Part shown: in pieces, positions 1 to 13,000 of the stretch
How the letters are laid out: the number at the start of each line of letters is the position of its first letter
Numbering within the stretch: the first letter of the stretch is position 1
From: Atopsyche davidsoni
Lineage: Eukaryota > Arthropoda > Insecta > Trichoptera > Hydrobiosidae
Assembly: GCA_022113835.1 (NCBI GenBank)
Contig: JAILWY010000003.1
Coordinates: 12,175,501 to 12,239,500 of the forward strand
Length of the DNA stretch: 64,000 bases
Direction of reading: 5' to 3'
Translations under genes and position numbers: made by a program
The notes under the pieces: generated by a model
Seen by the model: the letters and a program-made list of their open reading frames with translations, nothing else
Told to the model about the DNA's origin: nothing
Database searches by the model: none

Positions 1-683
1 GACGGAGATAGCCAAACACTCCACCAAAATATTAGTTATAAGATCTATTGTAAAACACTTAATAAATAATAAAATAATTTTAAAATTCATTTTTTTGCCT
101 CTCTCGAGAGACCTCGCGGCATCGTAACCACGTATATTTCTATCCAGTGTAGTTACCTTCTGATTTTCAACCAACACACCATTCCTGCAACCATCACAGA
201 TATTACGGCGAAAATTTCAAAGGTGGATGAGATATCAAGATATCGAAAAAAATACATTGAAATTCCACGCCAATTGGCACGATTTTATATAACTGTGTTT
301 TAAAGGTTCAATATTCGCCGTGGGGTACCCTTGCTGAAATTTATCATTCCGCATTATACCCTCAATCCGCTCTGCCGGCTGTCGTCAGGTGCCGGCGGGG
401 GACCCCCTCGGGTGACACTTGAGCGGCTGCCGAGATCTGTCCGCCTCAGACGTCTAATATGAAATTAATGTTGGTATTACGTTTGCTTAAGACAATGAGA
501 GTGGATTGCTGTGGGGTTGGGGATCTTAATGGCCATTGTGCGGCCTCGGCGCGGGCGATTCAAGCTGAAAACTATTCACGTCCAAATAAGGGATGCTCGG
601 TTATTGAAATTAAAAAAATATTGGAAAAACGAACCTGTTAAAATCATTATTCTAGTTCTGGTATAATTTTTTTTTGCCTAAAC
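1..683. other. Noncoding flank, no gene seen
   Basis: AT-rich DNA with a GC-rich patch at about 360-440. The only open frame, at 459-641, is 60 codons, has no recognisable domain and is probably chance. I see no RNA gene. Confidence 0.5.
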
Positions 684-928
684 CAGTGCTTCTCAAAGTG
701 GTCCCTATGGACCCCAGGTGGTCCTTAGAAAATTAAAATCGATTTGGGGGCCCCTGAACAACGTCAGGGGGTCCAGGAGTTGATACTTGGACCAACTAGT
801 CTATAATATGAATTTATGTAATTTTTAACCCAGGGTTCGTAGGCAAGTTTTGACTATGAAAGGGGGTCCGTGGGCATGTTTTGACTATAAAAAGGGGTCC
901 GTGGGCCAAAAGAGTTTGAAAGCCGCTG
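684..928. mobile_element. hAT-type MITE, 245 bp
   Basis: The ends are imperfect inverted repeats: CAGTGCTTCTCAAAG on the left, and CAGCGGCTTTCAAAC when the right end is read on the minus strand. The flanks are an 8-bp near-duplication, GCCTAAAC on the left (676-683) and ACCTAAAC on the right (929-936). The 8-bp duplication and CAG...CTG ends are typical of hAT elements. There is no coding capacity, so it is a non-autonomous copy. The interior contains two similar blocks reading GGGGTCCGTGGGC. Confidence 0.75.
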
Positions 929-3900
929 ACCTAAACGAAGGACACGGGTTCTTTGCTATCTCAGGTTAAAATTTGAAACAAGCAATAAAACACTCGTATT
1001 TAGTAGTATAAAAAATAATTAGTATACATTTTAATTTATAATAACACTCTACAACGTAAAATCAGAGTAAATGTAATATAATAGTAAATAAGCATCTCAT
1101 TCATAATTTGTTTGCCTACCGTGATTTTTGTTTATTGCTTTGAAACTTTATTTGCAATATAAACGGCCTTGTCCATTTTTCTTTGTCCAAGGAACACCAA
1201 GGAAGACTGGATAAATGGAAATAAACCTTATTCTACTTTAAATTTATAGCATTCAGTTGTTAAAAGCATATTTACTTTAGTAACTGATAAGGCAAAACAA
1301 GCCAGGAAAAAGTTTTTTTTCAGAGAATCAAACAGTTAATAAAAAGAGAAAATAAATGTTTACGATCAAAAGGATTTAATTTGTTAGTTAGACCTTGAAC
1401 GCCCCCGACAGCGCCTTCGGGCAGCACAATGCCTCACTCCTGATTAATCTGGATGAATGGGAATCGCACACTATCTCCACAATTATTATATTTCCAAGAA
1501 GAGCGGAATCTCATGTCACAATCACACATATTAATCCATTATTCCTCTACTAGTCCACATAAATAGTACAAATCTTTACTTGTTGATAAAATCTTGTCAA
1601 TTCAATACTACAGTGTTGAGATTTTATATTTATTCCAAAAGCGAGAGATATTGGAAAAAAAGTGGAAAGCAGAGGGTAGAAAAAGCAGATACGTTGTACC
1701 AAAGGTTAATATATATGAACTTAATAAGAGATAGCTTTTTTTCAAACGAATAATTTATATTTTTTATAGTATTGAAAAAACTTATTGATTCAATATATAC
1801 GGAGCTATAATATAGACACGATAATGGGGAGGGCTGCACAGAAGAAATCTTAATTTATGGAAGCATTATTTTGTCAGTAGACTATCACACTTGTTGGACG
1901 GGTAGCAAGAGGAGTGAAAAATAAATCAGAAGGTTTATTGAAGAATTTTCCTGACTAACCACGTCTCCAAAATATGTCGAATCAAAAAAAAAATATTTTC
2001 AAAATGTAAGGACTCTTGATGAAATGAATGTTCGATTAAATGATTTATTTTCGATGCTCCACAAGCATCTAAACGCAATGACCTTAGACTTAGAATGTAG
2101 ATAATTTTAACATTGAATAATCCAATTTAAAATTATACGTAAAACTCACAAGCAAACAAAAAATTTATTTAAGAAATACTTTTGATTCATTTAATAAACC
2201 GTCAATAAATATATAAGCGATGTGTTCTTTACAGTAAGAAAATTTCATATTTGGAGGAGACTTTTTCAGAGCTTTACTGAAAGTGTAGGGGAGGGGAGGG
2301 TTGTCCAGCAGACCGCGAAGTCTGCAGATTCAGAAGAAAGCCTCATTAAGGGAAGACGCCGCACACATCCGGGAGATAAAGGGGTTTCCGGTGTAATTAT
2401 TCTCCTGTCGCCATGATTCACAACGGAAGTCGCTAGTCTATGACTAACTTGTTATTATTTATGGCACTTTTTGTTGGGATTTTCACCCCACTGATATGTT
2501 TACTGTTTCAGTTGTAGTTGAACGAGTGAAAGAATATTGGTTTTGGCCTTATAAAATTCAATTTTTTTTTCTAAATTATAATAAAGTACGAATATTTATA
2601 ATAGATTATTATTTACGCTGTGCTTGTTAATATAAAATACGAAAAAAAAAAAAAAAAAAAACAAGTTGTAAGATACTTTAAATGTATCAGATTACCGAAC
2701 CATGGACTACATTTTAGTTAATGAGTCTGATAATAAAGACAGATATGGTGATAATAATAGTGATGAAATTTTTCTTAGGCAGGTAGAAAGCAGTAAGAAA
2801 CAGTAATAGGCAATTTGTATCTCATGGTTGGTAAGCAAGTGTGCAAACCACTGCATATCAGTAAAATATACTTATGCGATGGTTAAGTTCGATGGTGAGA
2901 CTTTTCACTCGACAGAGAGTTCACCGATTCAATTACCATCGTGATAGGTAAATTCCATGTCGATGTTATGGGACTCGCAGTTCTATTGTGTATAATTATT
3001 TAGAATAGAAAAAATGTTAAAAAATAAAATAAAATATGTATATTTAATAATATTTATACTGACGAATATTCTTCAATAAAAATATCTCTAATTAATTTTG
3101 TTCATCTTCAAACAATTTCTTGTAAGACTTGTGATGTATTAGAAATAAATATTGTTTGGAACAAAGGCTTTGTAATAATGACGAGACGTATGAAACTCAA
3201 TATGTCTGTAAAGGAAATGTTCTCGGCTGGAGCAAAAATATACTTAACCGAAGAAGCTTAAGGGGAATGAGAGTCGTTAGGAAGCATCCACTGAAACAAT
3301 TATTATTTGAATTAACAATTTATAAAAAAATTAATTCAAAATAAAATCGTATCTTTAATATTAACGTTTTATGTATTCAATATTTTTGACAAAGGGAACT
3401 TGGTGGAATTCCATTTATTATATTAATGAAAAAGTAATATGATTATATATATTTTTTTTATATGTTCACTTTTGAGGTGTGACAACTTTTTCACGCCGAA
3501 AAACTCAAAAACACGGAAAAGCCACATCCATCATTATGTTTTTCAACACGGCGGTTATGAAAAAAGCGAAAACGGCAAAAGAGAAAAGATGACAGAGCGC
3601 ACAGAATCACAGACCTTGCCTAAAATAATGACGACATAAACTCACAAATGTGCCGGGAAACATGTCTGCCGGAAGATTCATCTACCGAAACTTGGTATGT
3701 CTCGGTGCAGCTCCGGGGGTGACTTCTTACACCCTTACGCCTCACGGGTGTGCCTTGTAAGACATTTCCACCCACCAGGTAGAACTGAAAGCGGTATTCG
3801 GATTTAAACTGCCGCTTCAGGTACAGGGTTGAAGATTTTTCTATAAAGAACACTAAAGGGGTAGACTCCGTTTCTGAACTCGAATTAAATTTTAAAAAAT

Positions 3901-4192
3901 ATATATACGCTTCAAAAAATACTATAAAAGGTTTAATATACCTGATGGTTGGGTGGTAACTCATCGACTACTGTCCGAGATTTTTCAGAATTGCTCCCCG
4001 ACTTGACGAGTAAATCATTATATATATTTTTAATTAAGCTCACAACTATTATCGGGAACTAATCTAAATTACACCTCTTTATCAAATTGAATTAAATAAT
4101 AAATAGCGAAACATATTAATTAACTCAAAAAGACTCGAGCTTTCGAGACCGGTTCAACATTCAAAAATTCAACAAAAAAATAAATGTGTATA
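929..4192. other. Noncoding AT-rich stretch with GC-rich islands
   Basis: No convincing gene. GC-rich islands lie at about 2270-2440 and 3640-3850. A 114-codon open frame on the minus strand (3620-3964) crosses the second island but has no recognisable domain. A copy of the dispersed GGAATTCCACC repeat lies at about 3386-3416 on the minus strand. Confidence 0.5.
3386..3416 (-). repeat. Dispersed repeat fragment (GGAATTCCACC family)
   Basis: Read on the minus strand this begins GGAATTCCACCAAGT and continues with TTTGTCAAAAATATTG. The same order recurs at 5252-5300, and more divergently at 12956-13000. Three copies in 13 kb indicate a dispersed element whose full extent I cannot define. Confidence 0.5.
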
Positions 4193-4579
4193 CAGTAATA
4201 CCCCGTTATGCGCGGTTTCACTATAACGCGAATTTCAAATTTCGCGTTAAAATGCCTCGCATTACGTGAATTTCTTATTTAAGAATGTGTTTGAACAAAT
4301 TGTAGTCATTGACTTCTCTTAACAATTAAAAACAGCGTTGGGTGTTATGAACGCATTTTACAAGAACGTAAAAGAAACGCTACCCAAAAGACAATAGATG
4401 TATTTTTCAGTAAAAATGACTTGTAATACTGCACAAAGTGTTCTTAGAATTAAAGTATTCGTATTTTTTTGTATTAAGTTTTGACTATGTATGTATGTTT
4501 AATCGTAAACCCCGATGTACGCGAATTTCACTTAACGCGATTTTTTCGGAACGTTTCCTTCGCGTAAAGCGGGGTATTA

Positions 4580-4582
<3 letters not shown>
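4193..4582. mobile_element. pogo/Tigger-type MITE, 390 bp
   Basis: It begins CAGTAATACCCCG and ends CGGGGTATTACTG, with TA on both sides as the target duplication. Subterminal motifs on the theme of (A)ACGCGAATTTC occur near both ends. CAG...CTG ends with a TA duplication fit the pogo/Tigger branch of Tc1-mariner. No transposase is present. A second copy in the opposite orientation lies at 20538-21219 and shares the interior, including a GTTGGGTGTTATGAACG block. Confidence 0.75.

Positions 4583-4638
<56 letters not shown>
4583..4638. repeat. (TA)28 microsatellite
   Basis: An uninterrupted TA dinucleotide run immediately abuts the right end of the pogo-type MITE, so the MITE's TA target duplication is continuous with the microsatellite. 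Confidence 0.95.
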
Positions 4639-4643
<5 letters not shown>

Positions 4644-5251
4644 TACTTATCCACAATATAACAGTTTAATTTGTAATACTTCATATTATGACAACAAATA
4701 TGAATAGCCAAATGCCTAGGAGATTATGATCACTTTATCTCTCGTTGCTTATTGATTTAAAATCAAATAACCAAGTAACAAAAAGTTGATCTAAAATAAA
4801 AATAAAATTTGAATACATTTTCGAGTTCAAATATTTTTGGTATAAATTATCTTGGCTGGTCACATTTGTCTCCGGTTTGCCATTTATCCCGATCGGAGCA
4901 GACGACGCCCGAGAAGCAATCTCCCTAATTAACGCATTCCGCTTTCTTACCCTTACTCGGAGTGGCGGAGGAGCCACCCCCGAGCACCCCCGCAGGTGCC
5001 CACAGCGCTGTGTCTCTTACCCCTTTAAGATTTGCAACCCTCCTAAGGATAGATTCCAAGACATACCCTAAAAAAATAAAAATAATAAAAAATCTAAAAG
5101 ATAAATGACCAATTTTGTACTCTCAGAACTAATACCACGTAATCAAATAACACTGAAAATAAGGTCATTTATCAAATCATACGCAATACTTTTTTCTTAA
5201 GTATATATTTAAATATTTTTGAGTAAAATACTTGAACACGTGGAAAATCAC
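4639..5251. other. Noncoding; GC-rich island at 4870-5050
   Basis: No gene seen. The island at 4870-5050 is markedly GC-rich against AT-rich flanks and resembles the other candidate regulatory islands of this flank. Open frames on both strands across it (4735-4977 minus, 4877-5071 plus) have no known domain and are probably composition effects. Confidence 0.4.
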
Positions 5252-5300
5252 TCAAGTGGAATTCCACCAAGTACTCTTTGTCAAAAATATTGAATTTCTT
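5252..5300 (+). repeat. Dispersed repeat fragment (GGAATTCCACC family)
   Basis: Begins GGAATTCCACCAAGTACT and continues with TTTGTCAAAAATATTGAAT, matching the minus-strand copy at 3386-3416. It directly precedes a tRNA-cored palindromic element. Confidence 0.5.
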
Positions 5301-5324
5301 AAGTATATATGTATATTTTGTGGA

Positions 5325-5590
5325 TTGAACGTCAATCAAGTGCGTATGTATTTACCTATACAGATTTATTAATATCAATATGATTAGGCACATTTTTTCA
5401 CACATTGAAAATGATTAAAGTAAATCTCAGAAAAATATCATCGTAACTTGCGTGGGAATCGAACCCACATCCCCAAGCTTACATGGCTTACATGTGTAGA
5501 TTATGATTGTCAAAATTTTTCGCTAAATTGCAGTGGCTCGTTAGCATTATTGGATAATGCACCGGCCATGTGTATGTTTCATATTTTTAG
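5325..5590. mobile_element. tRNA-cored palindromic element, copy A (rearranged)
   Basis: The tail motif of the family (ATTGAACGTCAATCA) starts the copy in inverted orientation, followed by the AATATGATTAGGCACATT arm. The tRNA-like core is split. The B-box half lies on the minus strand (GGGTTCGATTCCC, about 5452-5470). The A-box half and CACCGGCCATGT anticodon-arm block lie on the plus strand (about 5530-5575). The right arm is missing or highly diverged and I could not find a target duplication. It is related to the copies at 13336, 14795 and 20836. Confidence 0.6.
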
Positions 5591-6104
5591 TAACTTCAAG
5601 ATGTCTTCCAAAAAAACACACCTTAAAAATTCAAGAGCGTATAAATTTTAAATGTTTGCAACACTGGCGGGACTCGCGGAAACAATAAAGTGTCGCCATT
5701 TCTCGTCTGGAAGAAGTTTTGTCATCCTTTCCGAACAAATTAATTCTACGTAGACATCTGCGAGGGGGGGGGGGGCGGTGGGGGGGATTTTATTCGCTTT
5801 TAATTGTTTTTAAACAACTGCTTGTTTTATGTCCCGAGGGGAGGGGGGAGGGAGCTTTTATTATTGCGAAACTTTTATGCTTTCTTCGCCCTGTTTTATG
5901 AGGCATTCCAGATTATTGCGGCTCAGATTTTGCGGTGTTCCTGAAAACGCTTAGGATATTGTATGTGGATAAGTCGAACCTTCCTTGCGTACCTGCAATG
6001 ATACATTAAATATTTTATCACATTATTTTCTATGATATCGCTACAACCGCATGCGATTCGGTCAGCATCAAAATATTTTGTCGTTTCTTTTAATTTTAAA
6101 TAGT

Positions 6105-6250
6105 CATTTAAATGAGTTGCTCTATTAGCTCAGTTGAGCATTGAACTCTCGATTTCAATCACAGTAGATTTATAATAAAATAATTAAGTACACAGTGATT
6201 AATGTCATGATTTGCTCTACACGAGAATCAATCCCGGTATTCCATGATAA
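6105..6250 (+). repeat. Possible tRNA-derived repeat fragment
   Basis: TTAGCTCAGTTGAGCA resembles a pol III A box and is followed by a degenerate B-box-like stretch. A second B-box-like stretch lies about 100 bases on, on the minus strand. No complete cloverleaf can be formed, so this is not a functional tRNA gene. Confidence 0.3.
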
Positions 6251-6577
6251 ACAAACCGTGCCTAACACACTAAAATAGTATCGTCGAGGATGAAAAACCT
6301 CTCACTATGTATACTTATATATGTGATGGAGTACTACAAACTTATCATCTCTAGAATTACACATTTACAGTTTAAGCTTAAAAATAATATCAATAATATA
6401 TTCTTCTAAGAAATCATGCAAATTCAACTAGTAATAATTTTTTTTTTTAATTTACATTTGCATACATATTAAAATGCTTCGAGTGGGATTTTTTTATACA
6501 GACCCCATCGTGAATATCAATGCGGGATTAGGAAGACTAGACGATGATGAGGACGAGCGGTGGACCCAATTAGCTGC

Positions 6578-6611
6578 CACGTGCTCGGGAGGGTGGTCCC
6601 GGCAGCACGTG
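6578..6611. promoter_or_regulatory. Paired CACGTG E-boxes in a GC-rich island
   Basis: CACGTG occurs at 6578-6583 and 6606-6611, the second inside the palindrome GCACGTGC, and a related GTGCACGTCAC follows within 20 bases. CACGTG is the core site of bHLH factors. That this is an enhancer is inference. Confidence 0.3.
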
Positions 6612-9600
6612 CACGAAGTCATGTGCACGTCACTTGTGCTCCGAGAGGGAGTTGATCCGAAACTTATGAGATGAAAACCGAAGCTATAACTAGCTGTCAA
6701 CCTTCACTGCTACCGATATAGCAATTCACAATAACCACCAATGATAAGCAACACAAAAAAACAAAAATTGGTTGCATGTGTAGTATTTTATATTGGGATA
6801 TTAATTATCGACTAAATATTTTTTTATTGATTATACAAATAAACACTTTTTGGATTAGGTCACACAATTTTATCGTTTTGAATACGCTGGATTTTCACAA
6901 CAGACGCATTTATCAATAATGGGTACATTTTTTTTTAAAGCAATCGTTCACACAAATAACAATGTGTAAAATTGCTTTATAAATTGAGTATTTTTCTCAT
7001 CGTTTCACGGGCGGGTTGAATACCTTAAAAATATATTGCATGCAGCCGAGTTTCTTTGATATTTGAAACGTTTCACTTGACGTGGTTTTTACTGGATTTT
7101 AACGAGTGGTTAATAAATTAAAATATTTATAACCCTTCCCCCAGTTAGGGGTTGAAAGTTGAAATTGTCGCCCTCCCCGAATTGATTCGTTACCCTCCCT
7201 TGCTGGGCTCATGTCTCTATTCACCCTGCCATACGTCACACTGCACCCATAGCCGGGGGCTCGGCTCGCACGCCCACTCTCTAATGATTTATTTATAAAT
7301 CCTGGATCCCAGCTGTTAAAAAAATGATTTATTGATGTTATAATTTATTTTATTTACGAATTAGTGCTTATAGAGTTTTTCTTATCCTAAAAAAATTGTG
7401 TTGAGACGAATATTGTATGGGACGTTGTAGATTCTGGCAATCGTTGTTATAAGATTTACTATATACTTCTTGGGCTTTGTGTATAAAACTAAGCTCTCAT
7501 TTTTCTTGGCATTACGAATTCAAACCTAGAGAAGAAGCACTTGTGATAGGACCTGTACAAATATAAAATAAGACTTAGTCTCTGTCATGCTTTAGCTTCC
7601 AGATAAACAAATCACATAACGCATATCGATAACGTAGCTCTTTATAATTGTTTCGATTACACGTGGATACACATTATACTGAAGATGATCAATAATACTA
7701 TCATAAATTCAGTTAGTATGGCGCTGTCAGCACATATGAAACTGTATAAATGTTTCTAATATCTCGATATATGTGTTGGGTAATGACACACCGCACCCTG
7801 CTGTCCCCTATTCAGTATAGAGAATATACGGACACGGTGGCTGCACTAATTCACGCTTCGGTCGCAGTTTGCCCTTTGTGGTATAGAGGGAGAGGGGAGG
7901 CGAGGGTGGAACACCACAAGTCGGGGACACATTTTAAATATTAATAATAGTCTTTGAACTGCTGTGAAATTAATTCAGACCATAATTTTATATTATTTTC
8001 GTTTGAACTTTAAATATATAAGTTTTAGATTGAATTTAAAGAAAATATCGTTTCTCCCATGATTGTATGTAAATATGTACACCACCACCACACATCATAT
8101 TATCATGCAATAAATTAATATTAAATATAACTCTTTTTCCGAGCCAAGTCCGTATCTTTATAATGGCAATCTTGTCGCCGTAAATAAAATAAATAATACC
8201 TAAATTAAAAATACAATTTCAAATCAATATAAAATATAATTATTTAGAATCTGATCGAATATGTTTTCTTTTTATTATTTTTTCAGTAAATTAGATCATT
8301 AGTTTTTATATAATTGCTTCATATTTCTGTATTGCAATAAACTAGCAGCAGATTGAGGCTGCGTGGAGGAGGGTGACCACTCACCAGGATTTCTCGGGGG
8401 AGGCTCTGGGGGGAGGGGGCGCTGAAGAGCACTGAAGAAAGCACCCTCCTTGTGGGGAGTTGTTTCCATCAGTAGAAATTAAACAAAACCTTTGTGATAG
8501 ACAATATGAACATCAATGTTTTTGGGGTGCCTTGGCGATCCATTTCTGAGCTCCTGAACGAGGCTTAGTATATTTCAAAAAAGTCATTCATTATTAATTA
8601 ATACTTTGCAGTCCATAAAACAATAAAGCATTGAATACCTTTAAGTAAAGTATTGATATTAGATGTATTTGATATTCACCAAATATTCATGTATCAAAGG
8701 CAGCCTAAAATATTAAAATGCATGGCCGCGATAAGTGTCGGCTGATCCCAACCGAGTCCCGTTTATAGAAACAAGCTTTTTTTTCGTCGTTTCGTGTGTA
8801 TATATCTTATCCCGTAACAGTGGCGTGCGTTAAGCAAGAATTACTTGCCCTCGAACATTTTTGAAGCAAATTATCAATACAGTATTTTTTATCAAAGTAT
8901 ACGCCAAAAGAATACATAATATACTCGTGCTAATATTTTGCACGTGATAAATTAAATAAAAACGTTTTTCTTCGATTTTGAATAATGTTAGAAGTAACTT
9001 CTTTTACTATTACAACAAGTCGAATAAATTAAATTAGTCACTAAATTTCATTGGTTTTTATTTAAGTATATGAAAATCTCTCTATTTCAATGTATTTTTA
9101 ATAAGCCTCCATCTGGCTATATATATATATTATTTTACATTCACATATTTCATTCATCTATTCAAAACTACCCTAGGTTCAAATTCTACCGTCACTCCCT
9201 CTCAGGCATTAAAGTGATCTGTTTTTAGAGTACAGAAGGGTGGGCGGGACGCCGAAAATACCACCGATGAGACGTTTTTAAAAATAAGGGAGGCATGTGC
9301 TACCTTTGTCTTACCACCCCCCGTCTGCATTTAGTACATGCACCACTCAGGTAATAGGCAAATGCTGTTGAAGAGTGCGCCTTATGAGTGAATGGAGTAT
9401 TTAAGCCTCTCACTCCCCCATTTTGTATTGAAGGCTTTATTGTGGTAACTATGACAGCGTCAATAACAGCTTTCACATTAACGAGCCCTATTCTTACATT
9501 GATCTGAAATAGCAAAAATACCTAATGTTTTCCCAATATATTAAATGAGCAAAGTATAAGATCACACAGTATCTTATTGGTCATTTATTAGTTAATAAAA

Positions 9601-10564
9601 AAAAAAATATCCGTGTATATTCTCTAAAGTTGACCTTTTCGGTGTGCGGTGTACCTCCACTTGTTTATTTGTTACCGACTGCGGTGTTGCCAGCTCGCAC
9701 CTCGGCTGGGTATTTCTGTCCCTGATCTTTATATCATCGCCACATTAACACGTTATTTGGGGTTCCCCGAGTACGCCCTGTTAATAATGGGGCACTCCCC
9801 CGCACTCTCGAAAGTTCAACTAATCTTTTAAACACCTAAAATAAAATACACGAAACACCAGCAAACGCAAAAGGAGACTACAAATACGCGACTACACGAA
9901 ATAAGTATTTTTTAATCAAACAGAAAATAAGTCATCCAACGCGACGAATCGATACGAGGGGTTGAACACTTTTTTCTGCATTGTTTGTTGAACACAGAGA
10001 ATGTAATTTGATTATACCCTGGCAACATCGCCCCATGTCCGTGGTACATAATTATCCATTTCCACTAATCAATAAAGCCCTTATGGCACTTTGTAATGTC
10101 AATGGGAAGTAAGTATTTGTTTGACAAACAATGGTGACTTTTAAATAGATTAGGTTAAAAACAACTGACGAAATTGTAAATGACTTGCTTAGTTTACATT
10201 ATAAAAATATATACGTTTTTTATATAAACAAATAAATTTTAAAAAAGCAAATACTCAATTCCTATTTTTTTTTATATAGCATATATAAAAAATGTCTGCA
10301 TTTCCATTTTATTTTTAGTAATAATCAAAGCACAGCATTACAACACGTCGCCTATGATTGGAAATATTCAAATGCGAGTGAGTTGCCATCGGACCCTCGG
10401 GAGCGGGTGACGTTCAGAGCCTGTGAATTAGCTGAACAAATGTATAGTGACGTGCGAGGCGGCGTGACCGGGGGGAGGGGAGACACAACTGGGGGCTGCG
10501 TTCATATTTTAATATGACACACTGATATGTTCTAGTAATCTAGAACGGAAAAGACGGAATTTAT

Positions 10565-10595
<31 letters not shown>

Positions 10596-10919
10596 CGACG
10601 ACGACGACGACTTCTAACCCTACTGATCCAGAATATCTCCCAAATATAAAGCACGAGCTTTAGTTTCAGCACAGATACGTCATTAGAGAGCCGCTCGTGG
10701 CATCGAGTTTTACTTTTGCATCCGCGTCGAGCCTGTCTCCGCATCTGTGATGGATGGACGCTGCTTTTTGATTCCGATGAAAAAAAATCGCAAATTATTT
10801 AGAAACACACGCCGCCCCGCCAGCTGTTCCTACTTCAACATTGATATTAGTTGTGATTGAAATTTTGGAAATATTTTTCGAAACAATAAACACAGCCTAC
10901 CACAGCTAATTGTTCAGAG

Positions 10920-10995
10920 AAAAAATCGAAGGAAGAATCTTACGTGGATGCGGAATTCACGCCAGTGGCTGGATTAGTAAGACCGGCCTAGAATA
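10920..10995 (+). mobile_element. LINE 3'-end fragment
   Basis: The stretch GTGGATGCGGAATTCACGCC then AGTGGCTGGATTAGTAAGAC recurs at about 56735-56780 (plus) and 56280-56310 (minus). In one frame it reads TWMRNSRQWLD, resembling the W-x-x-N-x-x-x-W motif near the C-terminus of RTE-like LINE reverse transcriptases. It is a fragment with no open frame of useful length. Confidence 0.4.
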
Positions 10996-12186
10996 AATAA
11001 AACGATAAGCCTCTGAAGAGAGACACTTGAAAAAGAAGAAATTATTGAAGATCATGTTTTATTTGTTATTTTGTTTATTAAGAAGTTGGTTATGTAAAGA
11101 CGTATTTAGTGATTAACTTTAATTAGAAAACAAAATAGTTTTATTGTTAATACTTTTGTATTAATTACGTTCTAGAATATTAAAAAAAATGACACATGAT
11201 TTATCAAAAGACGTGTCTTAAGCAATGTACATATATTTTTATTCATAGTGACCATAAATTTGATGCAATGCTTTTTGCAGAATCACTGGTTGTAGGCGCG
11301 AATAAAGCTTTATTGAAAAACATATTATTAAATATACATGATTTATATCAAGTCATATTTGATTTTTTGTCGTTTTAAGCTATTAGATACAGATTTATTT
11401 TTTATCCATCTTGTTGAATGCAGAAAAATCATATTAAACCTGAACGAGGGGAAGGTTGTTTCTCGAAAGATTTTCTTATGAAAAAAAAAAAACTGGAGGA
11501 AATCACAAATTCAAACCGGGGACCATATGAGCCTACTTGTATAAAGTAATTATATTGAAACATCTTGACGGGCACACTGGCAGGTGAGGCCTTCGTTTGA
11601 ACATATTTTTTTTTGCATTTTGCGCAAAACACATATCTGCAATAATTTATAATTAAACACAAAAGCGCAAACACACCCCGCTTAATGGATAACCCCTGTT
11701 TTCGAGGAGTCCTTTCAAGCCCGGCGTGTTTGAATTTTTGAAGTTCTGGCGACACATTTTTGCAGAGGACCGAGCCGGATCGGTACGCTTTATGCAAAAC
11801 GAACGGCGGACATTTTGAGTCGTCCGAATTATGAAAATGTGTCGGGGAGGGGGGGGCGGGAATTAATAAACTGGGGACGAAATTCTTAACGACAAGCTAC
11901 TCGGGGCCCGCCGCAAACTTTTCCTCTCGCGTCTTCTGTCGTTTTTTTTTTGTTTTCGATTTTTAAGCTACTCTCGTAGATTTAATAAAGAAGACACACC
12001 GTAAAACTTTTCAAAATAGAAATACAAAATTTATGATTTTAAAATGGCGCAGACGCTGTAATACGTTTCATACCTGCAATTTTTTTTTTTGTTGATATAT
12101 TGACAAACGCAAGAAGTTTATTAGTCGTCACCGTGGAGCTCCGTGTTTACAAACAAAATTAATTTTTGTACGAATGATGAATCAAA

Positions 12187-12545
12187 AGAAATTTCACAAT
12201 AAATGTCCGTTGCTTTGGGGCTTCTCTATTGGGGCTCTCGAGTCGTCGCAATTTTTCAACAAGTTTCCTTCGCGGCTGAAAAATTGAATCACGGGAACAA
12301 TGAGGCGCCTCTCGGATTGCCGCTCCCCACCAGCTGACAAATTGGTTTAAAAGTATTTTGAGATTTTCTTATTATAAATTATGCGGCGCTCCTCCGGTGG
12401 CTGAAATATGGCCGCCCCTCGTCCTGATTACAAGCCGGATCGGTATTGCTCCGGATAAGTAGCTCCTGCGAGCTGGTTAATCATCGTGGGATGTGGCAGG
12501 CGCGGAATTCATATTGCAAGAGTATCCGCCAACAAAGGAAGGCCT
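12187..12545. promoter_or_regulatory. Candidate conserved noncoding / enhancer island
   Basis: About 350 bases of complex, GC-richer sequence inside AT-rich DNA, with no long open frame on either strand, no repeat structure and no similarity to the transposons in this window. AT-core motifs (AAATTATG, GGTTAATCATC) are interspersed with GC blocks. This composition fits a constrained regulatory element. No target gene can be named. Confidence 0.3.
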
Positions 12546-12955
12546 GCCTTTATGTTTCCAATATAAATATTTTTTAAATAGAAGTGACCGTAATCGACTG
12601 ATTTTCTCATTTTTCTAGTAGAAATCCAGCATAGACATGTGAGAAAAAATTGTGTTACAAGTTTAACGAGCTGTTAAAAACATTTCATTGGCAAGTATTT
12701 CATTTGAAGCACCTACATTAGTAGATATCACATTTTCTGCGTTTTTTATATTAAATTATTCATGGGAAGTTTTGAATATTTGCGTTAATTGTATGTAATG
12801 TTCAATTTGAAAAGGCAAGTTATTCAATGCTATTGGTACCTATTTTCAGATATAAAATTTAATGCTATCGGTTTCCTCAGGCAGAATCTGTAGCATCAAA
12901 ACGAAAGCAAATTTAAATAGCACTAAGCATTTTTTTTACTGAAATTTTATAAAAG

Positions 12956-13000
12956 GATTCCACCAAGTACTTTCCGCCAAAATAATTAAACATATGTAAA
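12956..13000 (+). repeat. Dispersed repeat fragment (GGAATTCCACC family)
   Basis: GGATTCCACCAAGTACTTTC followed by GCCAAAATAATTAAA, a divergent match to the copies at 3386 and 5252. Confidence 0.4.

Noticed and set aside
100..120. CTCTCGAGAGACCTC shared with 49417-49431
   Set aside because: A 15-base, partly palindromic match with no extended similarity; likely coincidence.
3620..3964. 114-codon minus-strand open frame
   Set aside because: No domain, and it runs through AT-rich DNA into a GC-rich island without coding character.
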